Shown in pieces: positions 42,919 to 51,199 of a stretch of DNA of 64,000 nt; position 1 is the first letter of the stretch, and each line of letters opens with the position of its first letter. The notes beneath the pieces are model-generated. The model searched no databases and was not told the origin of the DNA. It saw nothing but the letters and a program-made list of their open reading frames with translations. Source of the DNA: Teichococcus wenyumeiae (lineage in GTDB: Bacteria; Pseudomonadota; Alphaproteobacteria; Acetobacterales; Acetobacteraceae); the NCBI RefSeq assembly GCF_003696345.1, contig NZ_RFLX01000007.1, forward strand, positions 1 to 64,000, read 5' to 3'. The position numbers were made by a program, and so were the translations under genes.

Positions 42919-43512
42919 ATGCAGCTCTTCTACTCCGCCACCAGTCCCTATGCGCGGAAGGTGATGGTTTGCGCGCTGTTGCGCGGCCTGGGTGACCGGA
43001 TCGAGCGGATCGATGTCAGCCCCGATCTCAGCCCGCCGGAGCTGCTGGCGCAGAACCCGCTGTCCAAGGTGCCCTGCCTCGTCACCGTGGAAGGGCTGCC
43101 GGTCTATGACAGCCCGGTGATCTGCGAGTATCTCGATGGCCTGGGCACGGCGCGCCCGCTCTTCCCGAAGCCGGGGCCGGAGCGCACGGGGGCGCTGGTG
43201 ATGCAGGCGCTGGCGGATGGCATCATGGATGCCGCCCTGCTGCGGCGCATACAGCAGCCTTTCCCGCAGGATGAAGGACGGCAGAAGGCGGGCGGCCGGG
43301 CCCAGGCGGCCATTGCCCGCGCGCTGGACGTGCTGGAAGCCGCGCCGCCGCAGGGCCTGCGGGATATCGGCGCCGTCGCCGTGGCCTGCGCCCTGGGCTA
43401 CCTCGACCTCCGCTTCGCCGATGAGCCCTGGCGGGAGGAACACCCGAAGCTGGCCGCCTGGTTCGCCGAGGTGTCGCGGCACCCGGCGCTGGCAGAGACC
43501 GAGCCCGCCTGA
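42919..43512 (+). CDS. Glutathione S-transferase
   Basis: A 197-residue GST. The thioredoxin-like N-terminal domain (MQLFYSATSPYARKVM with the SPYARK site, LSKVPCLV cis-Pro, YDSPVICEYLD) binds glutathione; the helical C-terminal half follows from about residue 85. It is downstream of gloB and shares one base with the start of a cupin gene (TGATG), so gloB-GST-cupin-methyltransferase appear to be one operon. Confidence 0.9.
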   Translation: MQLFYSATSPYARKVMVCALLRGLGDRIERIDVSPDLSPPELLAQNPLSKVPCLVTVEGLPVYDSPVICEYLDGLGTARPLFPKPGPERTGALVMQALADGIMDAALLRRIQQPFPQDEGRQKAGGRAQAAIARALDVLEAAPPQGLRDIGAVAVACALGYLDLRFADEPWREEHPKLAAWFAEVSRHPALAETEPA

Positions 43513-43964
43513 TGCCGGGCATCGACCTGCGCGACGCCAGCCTGCCGGCGGCGGCCGTGATCGCGGCGCTGGAGCTGCGCCCGCACCCGGAAGGCGGCCA
43601 TTACCGCGAGATCTGGCGGGATGCGCCGGCGGATGGCGGGCGTGGCGCCGGCACTGCCATCTATTTCCTGCTGGATGCCGGCGAGCGCAGCCATTGGCAC
43701 CGTGTCGATGCCGCCGAGGCCTGGCACTGGTATGCCGGCGGGCCGCTGGCGCTCTCCCTGTCCGCCGATGGCCAGGGGGTGGAGGAGCGGCTGCTGGGCC
43801 CGGATCTCGGCGCCGGGCAGCAGCCCTTCGGCATGGTGCCCAAGGGCTGGTGGCAGGCGGCGCGTCCGCTGGGCGGCTGGGTGCTGGTGGGCTGCACCGT
43901 CAGCCCCGCCTTCGACTTCGCGGGTTTCGAGCTGGCGCCGCCTGGCTGGAAACCGGCGCGGTGA
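43512..43964 (+). CDS. DUF985-type cupin
   Basis: A 150-residue cupin of the DUF985/Cupin_5 family: LELRPHPEGGHYREIWR, TAIYFLLDAGERSHWHRVDAAEAWHWYAG (shown in parts), and a C-terminal WVLVGCTVSPAFDF. HWH and the later His provide possible metal ligands. Function is unproven, though some homologues bind small carbohydrates. Coupled to GST upstream (TGATG) and to the methyltransferase downstream (GTGA). Confidence 0.87.
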   Translation: MPGIDLRDASLPAAAVIAALELRPHPEGGHYREIWRDAPADGGRGAGTAIYFLLDAGERSHWHRVDAAEAWHWYAGGPLALSLSADGQGVEERLLGPDLGAGQQPFGMVPKGWWQAARPLGGWVLVGCTVSPAFDFAGFELAPPGWKPAR

Positions 43965-44569
43965 GCGACAGCCTCGCCTGGGATGCCCGCTACGCCGCCC
44001 AGCCCTGGATGTTCGGGCAGGCCCCCAACCGCTACCTGGAAAGCCTGGCGCCCCGCCTGCCCCGCTGCGGCCGCGCCCTGGCGCTGGGCGATGGCGAGGG
44101 CCGCAACGGCGTCTGGCTGGCGCAGCAGGGGCTGGAGGTCACGGCGGTGGACTGGTCCGCCGCCGGCCTGTCCCGCGCCGCCGCCCTGGCCAGCCAGCAC
44201 GGCATCGCGCTGCGCACCGAGGCCGCCGACCTCACCCGCTGGTCCTGGCCGGAAGCGCGCTTCGACCTGATCGCCTGGATCTTCCTGCACCTGCCGCCGC
44301 AGGACCGGGCGGTGGTGGTGGCCGGCGCGCTGCACGCCCTGGCACCGGGCGGGCTGCTGGTGCTGGAATGCTTCACGCCGGCGCAGCAGGGCCGCCGCAG
44401 CGGCGGGCCGAAGGAGCCCGCGCTGCTCTGGACCCGCGCCATGGCCGAGGAAGCCTTCGCCAGCCTGGAGGTGCAGGAATGCCTGGAAGGCACCGTGCGG
44501 CTGGATGAAGGCCCGAAGCACCAGGGCCCGGCTGAAGTGGTGCGGGGCTTCTGGCGCAAGCCGGGCTGA
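43961..44569 (+). CDS. Class I SAM-dependent methyltransferase (TehB-like)
   Basis: A 202-residue methyltransferase starting at a GTG inside the cupin stop (GTGA). Motif I is LALGDGEGRNGVWLA, followed by VTAVDWSAAGLSRA and FDLIAWIFLHLPP, typical of small thiopurine/tellurite-type methyltransferases (TehB group). The substrate is unknown. The strong hairpin behind it has its T-run on the other strand and serves the convergent gene. Confidence 0.85.
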   Translation: MSDSLAWDARYAAQPWMFGQAPNRYLESLAPRLPRCGRALALGDGEGRNGVWLAQQGLEVTAVDWSAAGLSRAAALASQHGIALRTEAADLTRWSWPEARFDLIAWIFLHLPPQDRAVVVAGALHALAPGGLLVLECFTPAQQGRRSGGPKEPALLWTRAMAEEAFASLEVQECLEGTVRLDEGPKHQGPAEVVRGFWRKPG

Positions 44570-44578
44570 GCCACGCAT

Positions 44579-44614
44579 AAAAAAAGCACCGCCCGGCCAT
44601 ATGGCGGGCGGTGC
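44579..44614 (-). terminator. Intrinsic terminator of the split-barrel protein gene
   Basis: GCACCGCCCG (44586-44595) pairs with CGGGCGGTGC (44605-44614), a perfect 10-bp stem with a 9-nt loop. Reading the reverse strand, the stem is followed directly by seven T (44585-44579). It begins 25 nt after the stop of the gene at 44639-45148. This is the best intrinsic terminator in the window. Confidence 0.9.
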
Positions 44615-44638
44615 CGGTGCGGCCTTCAGGCCGGCGCC

Positions 44639-45148
44639 TCAGTCGTGGAAGGCGACCTTGGCATTCTCGCCGGTATGGGCGGGCTTGCCCGTCGCGGCGG
44701 CCTTGGCATAGCCGAAGGCGAAGGCGACGTTGGAAGCGACGCCATCCCAGTATTCGGCGCTTTCCACCTCAACCGCGATCAGCGCGATGCCATCGCCTTC
44801 CGGGCCCTGCGGCAGCCAGGTGCGCAGGTCCTCGGTCCAGAGCTTCTTGTTCATCTCCTTGTCGCGCACCACACGAGCCTTGCCGGCGATGGACACGAAA
44901 TCCTGGCTCTTGGTGTCCGAGTAGCCGAGCAGCACGCGCGGCTCGCCCTCGATCTCATCGACCTTCGAGCTGTCGTCCCTGGTGAAGAACCACAGCGTCT
45001 TGCCATCCGTGTCCGGCTTCTGCGCCCGCATCGGGCGGCCATGCATGCGGCCTTCCGGGGTGTTCGTCACCATGATCGCGACCTGGATGTCCTTGATCAT
45101 GTCGCGCACTTTCACGCGCATCTCGTCTTCGTTCTGGGGAGCAGCCAT
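44639..45148 (-). CDS. Pyridoxamine 5'-phosphate oxidase-like FMN split-barrel protein
   Basis: A 169-residue protein of the general-stress-protein-26 group in the PNPOx-like family: VRDMIKDIQVAIMVTNTPEG, GRMHGRPMRAQ, LWFFTRDDSSKVDEIEG, and VLLGYSDTKSQDFVSIAG. These bind flavin or F420-like cofactors and are usually stress-linked; the enzyme activity is not known. GAGGGAAG is about 9 nt before the ATG. A strong terminator follows. Confidence 0.88.
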   Translation of the reverse strand: MAAPQNEDEMRVKVRDMIKDIQVAIMVTNTPEGRMHGRPMRAQKPDTDGKTLWFFTRDDSSKVDEIEGEPRVLLGYSDTKSQDFVSIAGKARVVRDKEMNKKLWTEDLRTWLPQGPEGDGIALIAVEVESAEYWDGVASNVAFAFGYAKAAATGKPAHTGENAKVAFHD

Positions 45149-45207
45149 GATGTGTCTTCCCTCACTGTTCGGGGGGAGAACAGCGCAGGCGCGATCCGGT
45201 TGCGGAC

Positions 45208-45651
45208 TCAGGCCGTCTCGGGCGCGCCCTCGGTGGTCTCGCTGCCCTTGCGCCAGCGGTGGGTGGAGCTGCCGAAGGCCACCATCTCGCCGGCCTCATT
45301 GAAGACCTCGGTGCGCGCGAAATAGATGTTGCGGCCGCGCGAAGCCATCTTCGCCTCCGCCACCACCCGCCCGCTGGCCACCTGGCCGGTGAAGCGGCAA
45401 TCCAGGTCGATGGTCACGGCGCGGCGGGCATTGCCGGGCACGCTACACCACAACCCGCAGAAGCCGGCGGCCTGGTCGATCAGGGACAGGATGGCGCCGC
45501 CGTGGAGGATGCCGCTGCGGTTCATGTGCTGCGGGCTGGCGGTCATCACCACGCGGGCGAAGCCGTCGCGCCATTCCTCCAGCCGCATCCCGAGCAGCTC
45601 GTGATAGGGGGCGGAGGCGGCGGCGAAGGTAGGGTCTGCATTCTCGGACAT
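45208..45651 (-). CDS. PaaI-type hotdog thioesterase
   Basis: A 147-residue acyl-CoA thioesterase of the PaaI/YdiI type. The catalytic hotdog helix region is NRSGILHGGAILSLIDQAAG (HGG loop plus conserved Asp), and the strand CRFTGQVASGRVVAEA is also standard. It hydrolyses small or aromatic acyl-CoAs. The start at ATG 45651 (MSENADP) follows the racemase-like gene at 32 nt on the same strand. Confidence 0.88.
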   Translation of the reverse strand: MSENADPTFAAASAPYHELLGMRLEEWRDGFARVVMTASPQHMNRSGILHGGAILSLIDQAAGFCGLWCSVPGNARRAVTIDLDCRFTGQVASGRVVAEAKMASRGRNIYFARTEVFNEAGEMVAFGSSTHRWRKGSETTEGAPETA

Positions 45652-45683
45652 GGACGCCGGGGTGCCGGGGGATCGCGCCAGCG

Positions 45684-46409
45684 TCAAGGGGCTTCCAGCC
45701 GGTGCGCCAATGCGGGGGCGAGGCCGGTGCTCGGCGCCGGGGCGGCGGCGGGCGGCACCGGCAGCGGGCGGGCCGCCACCCGCAGCAGGCATTCCAGGCT
45801 GTCCAGCACCGGCACGGGCAGGCGTGGCTGCAACCGCGGCGCCAGCCCGGCCAGCCCGGCGCCGCCCAGCACCACCACCCCCGCGCCGGCCGCCACCGCC
45901 CCGGCGGCGGCTTCCGCCAGCAGGTCCAGGGCGCGCTCCGGCTCCCGCGCGATCAGGTCGCCGGTGGGGGCCACGGCATGGACGCCGACGCGGTCCCGCC
46001 CCAGGCCGCGCAGCAGGCAGAATTCCTCCAGCATCGGCACCCAGGCGGCGCCGCCGGTCAGCAGCGCCACGCGCGGCGCCATGTCCAGCGCGATATCCAG
46101 GCTGGCATCGGCCATGCCGGTGACGGGGATGCGCGCCACTTCCCGCGCCGCCGCCAGGCCGGGATCGCCGAAGCAGGCGATGGCCACGGCATCCACCTGC
46201 CCCGCATGTTCCGCCACCTGCTCCAGCACCGCATGGCCGGCAATGGCCGCCGCCGCGCGGCTGGCGATGTAGCGGGCGCCGAAGCGCGCCGTGGCCGGCA
46301 GCAGCGTCACGCCCACCAGCCCCAGGCGCGGCAGCGCGGCCTGCGCCAGCGCCAGCATGCGTTCGGTCATGGCGGCATCGGTGTTGCCGTTCAGCAGCAG
46401 GATGCGCAT
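45684..46409 (-). CDS. Asp/Glu racemase family protein with a single catalytic Cys
   Basis: A 241-residue member of the hydantoin/Asp racemase family: MRILLLNGNTDAAMTERM, the typical ATARFGARYIASRAAAAIAG, C79 in AIACFGDPG. The second cysteine site is Gly (VVVLGGAGLAG). A lone cysteine argues against simple two-base racemisation; some relatives with one cysteine are decarboxylases (arylmalonate type, where the other Cys is kept). The C-terminal 30 residues are Pro/Ala-rich. Substrate unknown. Confidence 0.8.
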   Translation of the reverse strand: MRILLLNGNTDAAMTERMLALAQAALPRLGLVGVTLLPATARFGARYIASRAAAAIAGHAVLEQVAEHAGQVDAVAIACFGDPGLAAAREVARIPVTGMADASLDIALDMAPRVALLTGGAAWVPMLEEFCLLRGLGRDRVGVHAVAPTGDLIAREPERALDLLAEAAAGAVAAGAGVVVLGGAGLAGLAPRLQPRLPVPVLDSLECLLRVAARPLPVPPAAAPAPSTGLAPALAHRLEAP

Positions 46410-46453
46410 GGGCCGAGCCTAGGGCGAAAGCCCGCCGGCGCGCAGCGGCCTTC

Positions 46454-46882
46454 CTATTCCGGCACCGTTTCGCCGGAGCCGCCGACTTCCGCCGGGAAGT
46501 CACGCATCTTGGGCAGGCCGTCGCGCATCGGCAGCACGGTCTCGGCATAGTTCAGGTGCACGGCCGGCACGAAGGGCAGGTCGGGAATCGTGGCGGCGAA
46601 GACATCGATTATTTGCAGCGGCGGATGGCGCGCCATGAGGTGGCCACCGCAGAGCTTGCAGAACTGGCGCTCGCTCATCGGCGTCTTGGCATAGGTGCCA
46701 ATATGCTCGGCGCCCTTGGTGACCTCCACCGCCTTCGGCTGCCAGAGGCTGAAGGCATTCACCGGCCCGCCTGACCAGGAGCGGCAGGACCGGCAATGGC
46801 AGTAGCCCATGGCATCCGGCTGGCCGGTGACGCGAAGCTCGACGGCACCGCAGAAGCAGGCACCTGTGTAAGGACCGCTCAT
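46454..46882 (-). CDS. GFA/CENP-V family zinc protein
   Basis: A 142-residue protein with the glutathione-dependent formaldehyde-activating (GFA) fold. Zinc-binding cysteines appear as CFCGAVEL, CHCRSCRSWSG and CKLCGGH. Family members have been linked to formaldehyde-glutathione adducts, but that role is disputed, so only the fold is secure. GGGAAG is 8 nt before the ATG at 46882. Confidence 0.88.
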   Translation of the reverse strand: MSGPYTGACFCGAVELRVTGQPDAMGYCHCRSCRSWSGGPVNAFSLWQPKAVEVTKGAEHIGTYAKTPMSERQFCKLCGGHLMARHPPLQIIDVFAATIPDLPFVPAVHLNYAETVLPMRDGLPKMRDFPAEVGGSGETVPE

Positions 46883-46964
46883 GGCGTTCTTCCCTGTTCT
46901 TATGATTGTGTTGCCGACTCTCGCCCGATCCCGCTGCGGGGCAAGAGAATTAGGGAACGGGCCG

Positions 46965-47543
46965 CTACCGCCGCAGCTCCAGGATATCGAAGCGCGACTC
47001 GCGCATGGGCAGCGGCAGCTCCAGCCGCATCCGGTCTGCCGAGACCGGCACGAGGTAGCCGACCTGGTCCCGCTGCATGTCCTGCCCGTAGCGCAGCGGC
47101 CGCTCGTTGCCCCAGGCCTCGGCCCCGGCATAGCCCAGCCGGCGGCCCGGGATGTCGTAGAAGATGCCGGAAGTGCGCTGGGAGCCTGTGATTTTTTCCA
47201 GCCGCAGCCCTTCGGCATCGTCGGTGATGCGGCATTTGAAATCGGCATAGACCACCAGCGGCGGAGTGCCACCCAGCTTCAGAAGGCGGCAGCGCCAGTC
47301 GCCCGCCATGCGCGCCGGGGGAATGGAAGCCGCCTCCCCCTTCAGCACCTGATTGAGCACGGCGACATCCGCCGGCTTGCCGCGCGCGCGGGCGGCGGCG
47401 ATGGCTTCCCGCCGCACGGTGTCGAAACGCTCCAGCCGGCCCTGATCGAAGGGAGAGAGCTCTTCGGGAAAGCTGCCTTCCGCCAGGGCCGGAGCGACCA
47501 CCAGCATGCCGGCGAGCGCCAGCCACAGGAAACGGTGCGTCAT
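46965..47543 (-). CDS. DUF4893 exported protein
   Basis: A 192-residue secreted protein: signal peptide to about residue 21 (ALAGMLVVAPALAEG), then DUF4893 marks LSPFDQGRLERF, DWRCRLLKLGG, PLVVYADFKCRI, LEKITGSQRTSGIFY and RDQVGYL. Two Cys could form one disulfide in the periplasm. The family is confined mainly to alphaproteobacteria and has no known function. ATG 47543 is used; a GTG two codons upstream is possible. Confidence 0.86.
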   Translation of the reverse strand: MTHRFLWLALAGMLVVAPALAEGSFPEELSPFDQGRLERFDTVRREAIAAARARGKPADVAVLNQVLKGEAASIPPARMAGDWRCRLLKLGGTPPLVVYADFKCRITDDAEGLRLEKITGSQRTSGIFYDIPGRRLGYAGAEAWGNERPLRYGQDMQRDQVGYLVPVSADRMRLELPLPMRESRFDILELRR

Positions 47544-47583
47544 GCCCACAGACTAGGACAGCGCGGCGCCGATTCCACTGAAT

Positions 47584-48495
47584 TCATGCGGCGGAGAGCG
47601 CCCAGTGGCCCGGCTCGACCTCCTGCAGCACCGCACCGGGCGGCGGGGGCACGAGGTCATAGGGGATGCGGCGCCGCGCGGCCTCCCGCTCCGGGTCCGG
47701 AATGGGCGCGGCGGAGATCAGCGCGCGGGTATAGGGGTGGCGCGGATTCGCGAAGACCTGCTCCGTGCTGCCCATCTCGACGATTCGGCCGCGCAGCATC
47801 ACCGCCACCCGGTGGCAGAGATGCCGCACCATGCCGAGGTCATGCGCGATGAAGAGATAGGCCATGCCCATCTCCTCCTGCAGGTCGAGGAAGAGGTTCA
47901 CGATCTGCGCCTGGATGGAAACATCAAGCGCGGTGATGGGCTCATCCGCCACGATCAGCTTCGGCCCCAACGCGATGGCGCGGGCGATGCCGATGCGCTG
48001 CCGCTGCCCGCCGGAGAACTGGTGCGGGAAGCGGTCCATGAACCGGGGGTCCAACCCCACCTGCCGGAACAGCGCCGCCACCTTCTCCCGCCGCTCCCCG
48101 GCGCTGGAGATCAGGCCATGGGTCCTCAGCGGCTCCCCCACGCTCTCGCCAATGCGCAGGCGCGGGTTGAGCGAGGAGAAGGGATCCTGGAACACCACCT
48201 GTAACCTGCGGCGGATCGGCGCCAGGGCATGCGGCCGCAGGCGGCTGATGTCCTGCCCCTCGAAAAAAACCTGCCCCGCCGTGGGTTCTTCCAACCGCAG
48301 GATCAGCCGGCCGGTGGTGGACTTTCCGGAACCGGATTCGCCCACCAGCCCCAGCGTCTCGCTATGCCCGATCTCGAAGGAAACGCCCTCCACCGCGCGC
48401 ACGGTATGGGTCGGCTTGCCGAAGAGATTCTTCGTGGTGTGGAAGTGCTTGGTCAGCCCTTCCACCCGCAGCAGCGGTGCGGCGGCCGCGCTCAT
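47584..48495 (-). CDS. Oligopeptide/dipeptide-type ABC ATPase (OppF/DppF-like)
   Basis: A 303-residue ATPase of the peptide/nickel importer group. Walker A GESGSGKST, the Q-loop FQDPFSSLNPR, signature SGGQRQRIGIARA, Walker B LIVADEPITALD, and the C-terminal oligopeptide-transporter motif near HPYTRALISA are present. It overlaps its partner ATPase by 4 nt. No permeases or binding protein are near, so the pair must serve a transporter coded elsewhere. Confidence 0.88.
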   Translation of the reverse strand: MSAAAAPLLRVEGLTKHFHTTKNLFGKPTHTVRAVEGVSFEIGHSETLGLVGESGSGKSTTGRLILRLEEPTAGQVFFEGQDISRLRPHALAPIRRRLQVVFQDPFSSLNPRLRIGESVGEPLRTHGLISSAGERREKVAALFRQVGLDPRFMDRFPHQFSGGQRQRIGIARAIALGPKLIVADEPITALDVSIQAQIVNLFLDLQEEMGMAYLFIAHDLGMVRHLCHRVAVMLRGRIVEMGSTEQVFANPRHPYTRALISAAPIPDPEREAARRRIPYDLVPPPPGAVLQEVEPGHWALSAA

Positions 48496-49553
48496 GCCCC
48501 CTCTCCCTTGCCGGCGAGGTCGGGGCGCGCGGCCAGCGCCTTGGGCAGGTCATACCAGGCGGCGACCAGATGGCCCGGCGCGGCATCGCGCGCCTGCACC
48601 AGCGGCGGCATCTCCTGGAAGCAGCCCGAGATGGCGAAGGGGTTGCGCGGCGCGAAAGGGTCGCCGGGCGGCGGGTCGGTCATGTCCGGCGGCGCGCCGG
48701 CGATCTGCCGCAGGCGGGGGCGCTTCCTCGCCTGGCCGGGGGTATGGGTCTCGTAGACCCGGCCCTCGCTGTGGTCGGGCAGCGAGCGCAGCAGGCCCCA
48801 GGTATAGGCGGAACGGGTGTCGTTGAAGACCGCCCGCGCCGGCCCGCGCTCCATAATGCGGCCGCCATACATGACCTGCACCGTGTCGGCGAGCCCGGCC
48901 ACCACGCCCATGTCATGCGTGATCCAGATCATCGCCATGGACAGCTTGCGCTTCAGGTCCTTCATCAGGTCCAGGATCTGCGCCTGCACCGTCACGTCCA
49001 GCGCGGTGGTGGCCTCATCCGCGATCAGCAGCTTCGGCTCGCAGGCGACGCCGATGGCGATCATGGCGCGCTGCCGCATGCCGCCGGAGAACTGGTGCGG
49101 AAACTGCTTCACCCGCTTCCGTGGCTCGGGGATGCCCACGAGGTCGAGCAGCTCCACCGCCCTTGCCCGCGCCGCGCTCCTGGACATCAGGCCATGGCTG
49201 GTGATGGCCTCCGCGACCTGCGCCTCCACCGTCAGCACCGGGTTCAGCGAGGTCATGGGGTCCTGGAAGATCATGCCGATCTTCTTGCCGCGCAGGTCGC
49301 GCAGCTCCCGCTCCGGCAGGGTCAGCAGGTCGCGGCCCTCGAAGAGCACCTGGCCGCCGGCGATGCGCCCCGGCGGCTTCGGGATCAGCCCCAGCATGGC
49401 CAGCACATGCACGCTCTTGCCGCTGCCGCTCTCGCCCACCACGCCCAGGGTTTCCCCCGGCTCCAGGTCATAGGTCACGCCGCTGACGGCATGCACGGTG
49501 CCCCCGGCGGTGTCGAAGCGCACGGTGAGGTCTTTCACCTGCAGCAGGGGCAT
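48492..49553 (-). CDS. Oligopeptide/dipeptide-type ABC ATPase (OppD/DppD-like)
   Basis: A 353-residue ATPase, first of an OppD-OppF pair. Walker A GESGSGKSVH, Q-loop FQDPMTSLNPV, signature SGGMRQRAMIAIG, Walker B LLIADEATTALD, and a long C-terminal extension with a Cys in FAISGCFQEMP, as in DppD-type subunits that bind an iron-sulfur cluster or simply share the tail. AGGAG is 8 nt before ATG 49553. Function as peptide or related importer energiser is by family. Confidence 0.88.
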   Translation of the reverse strand: MPLLQVKDLTVRFDTAGGTVHAVSGVTYDLEPGETLGVVGESGSGKSVHVLAMLGLIPKPPGRIAGGQVLFEGRDLLTLPERELRDLRGKKIGMIFQDPMTSLNPVLTVEAQVAEAITSHGLMSRSAARARAVELLDLVGIPEPRKRVKQFPHQFSGGMRQRAMIAIGVACEPKLLIADEATTALDVTVQAQILDLMKDLKRKLSMAMIWITHDMGVVAGLADTVQVMYGGRIMERGPARAVFNDTRSAYTWGLLRSLPDHSEGRVYETHTPGQARKRPRLRQIAGAPPDMTDPPPGDPFAPRNPFAISGCFQEMPPLVQARDAAPGHLVAAWYDLPKALAARPDLAGKGEGA

Positions 49554-49667
49554 CGGCGGTCTCCTGAGGTCGATCCGGTTCGGAAAACTCTTGGGCTCCC
49601 TGGCGATCCTCCCTGCCCTTCCCACGGCTGGTCAACCTCATGAACGAGGTAGGACGCCGATCCAGGA

Positions 49668-50570
49668 TCAGGTGAGGCAGAAGCGCACGGGGCGCAACGG
49701 CGGCGGCAGGTCCGTTTCGCCCAATGTCGCGAGCAGTTCGATCTCCACCGTGCGCGTGATGGCATCCAGCGGCAGGTCGTTCGGCTCCAGGCCGAAGGGT
49801 TCCTCCAGCTGGTCGCCCAGCGCATCCAGGCCGAAGAAGGCATAGGCCAGCAGCACGGAAGCAACAGGAGTCGCCAGCCCGATGGTGCCGGCCAGGCCGA
49901 AAGGCACCAGCAGGCAGAAGAGAAAGGCCGTGCGGTGCAGCAGCAGGGTATAGGCGAAGGGCAGGGGCGTGGAGCGGATGCGCTCGCAGGCCGCCTGCAC
50001 CTCGGAAAGGCCGTGCAGCCGCTCCTCCAGCCCGGCGTAGAGCATGTCGCTCAACCGCCCGTCCCGCCGCAGCGCCGCCAGCTCGGCATTCATGGCGCGC
50101 AGGATGGCATCGGGAATATTGGGCGCGGTGGCCAGGGCGGCGGCTTCCTCCGGCGGCAGCCAGGGGCTGGCGGCGGCCTTTTCGTCGCGGCCGCGCAGGC
50201 GGGCGCAAAGCGCATGGGTGAAGCCGATGGCCCGGCGCAGCAGCGCGGGTTGCGGGCCGAGCAGCGCCGTCGTCTCGCGCGCCAGGCTGCGCGCCTCGAT
50301 GACTAGGCGGCCCCATTGCTTCCGCCCTTCCCACCAGCGGTCGTAGCAGGCGTTGTTGCGGAAGCCGAGAAAGATGGAGAGCGCCAGCCCGAAGAGTGCG
50401 AAGGAGGCCAGCGGCAACTCGGGCATGAATCCCGGCCAGCGCCGTTCCGCCGCCACCACCGCAGCGCCCAGCAGGGCCACGCCCAGCAGGCGCGGCGCCA
50501 CGACCGGAACGATGGAGCCGCGCAGGATGAACAGCAGCGCCCAGGAACTCGGCCGGGGGCGCAGGATCAC
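49668..50570 (-). CDS. Bestrophin-family channel protein
   Basis: A 300-residue membrane protein of the bestrophin/UPF0187 (YneE) family: FLGFRNNACYDRWWEGRKQWG is the family's signature segment, TPLPFAYTLLLHRTAFLFC lies before the second helix pair, and LEEPFGLEPNDLPLDAI follows. Bacterial homologues form pentameric ion channels, commonly cation-selective. It starts at a GTG that overlaps the DUF1345 stop (GTGA). Confidence 0.9.
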   Translation of the reverse strand: MILRPRPSSWALLFILRGSIVPVVAPRLLGVALLGAAVVAAERRWPGFMPELPLASFALFGLALSIFLGFRNNACYDRWWEGRKQWGRLVIEARSLARETTALLGPQPALLRRAIGFTHALCARLRGRDEKAAASPWLPPEEAAALATAPNIPDAILRAMNAELAALRRDGRLSDMLYAGLEERLHGLSEVQAACERIRSTPLPFAYTLLLHRTAFLFCLLVPFGLAGTIGLATPVASVLLAYAFFGLDALGDQLEEPFGLEPNDLPLDAITRTVEIELLATLGETDLPPPLRPVRFCLT

Positions 50571-51199
50571 GAGCTGCCCCCATTCAGCAGCCCGGTGACG
50601 ATGCCCACCGTACCCGCCACGATCACGGCGTTGAAGGCATAGGCGATCAGGCCGTGCAGCATTGCCGCGCGGCGGATGGCGGGGGAATGCGTCACCATAT
50701 CGGTCACGCCGTTGGTCGTGCCGATGCTGAAGGCGAGGTACAGGAACTCGGAAAACGGCGGCTCCTCGGCGCCGCCGGGAAAATGGATGCCGCCGCCGCT
50801 CAGCCAGTATTCCCGCGCGTAATCCTGCGCGAAAAGCAGGTGCACATAGAGCCAGGAGAGCACCACCGTCGCCACGCCCAGCGAGACATAACCAGGCGTG
50901 GAGGCCGCCAGGTCCATCGCCACCGCCACCAGCGAGGCCGCGGCGGCCAGCAGCGACAGTGCCATGATGGCGAAGCGGCCTTCATCCAGCTCCTGGGCAT
51001 GGATCCGCATGGCCTCGGCATCGGCCGGCCAGATGCGTGCCAGCACCAGCACGGCATGCGTCAGCACGAAGCCGCACCAGCCGAACATCGACGCATGCAG
51101 CCAGGCGCCGCCGCGCAGCCGCACCACCCCCACCAGGGCGATGCCCACCAGCAGCGCCAGCAGGGTCAGCGGGCGGTAGCGCGGCGCCAGCCGGAGCAT
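50567..51199 (-). CDS. DUF1345 membrane protein
   Basis: A 210-residue protein with about five to six membrane helices. LYLAFSIGTTNGVTDMVTHS is the DUF1345 core, resembling the pore region of potassium channels in outline, although the family has no proven activity. Start and stop both overlap neighbours (TGATG with the PLP dehydratase and GTGA with bestrophin), so the three are translationally coupled. Confidence 0.87.
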   Translation of the reverse strand: MLRLAPRYRPLTLLALLVGIALVGVVRLRGGAWLHASMFGWCGFVLTHAVLVLARIWPADAEAMRIHAQELDEGRFAIMALSLLAAAASLVAVAMDLAASTPGYVSLGVATVVLSWLYVHLLFAQDYAREYWLSGGGIHFPGGAEEPPFSEFLYLAFSIGTTNGVTDMVTHSPAIRRAAMLHGLIAYAFNAVIVAGTVGIVTGLLNGGSS

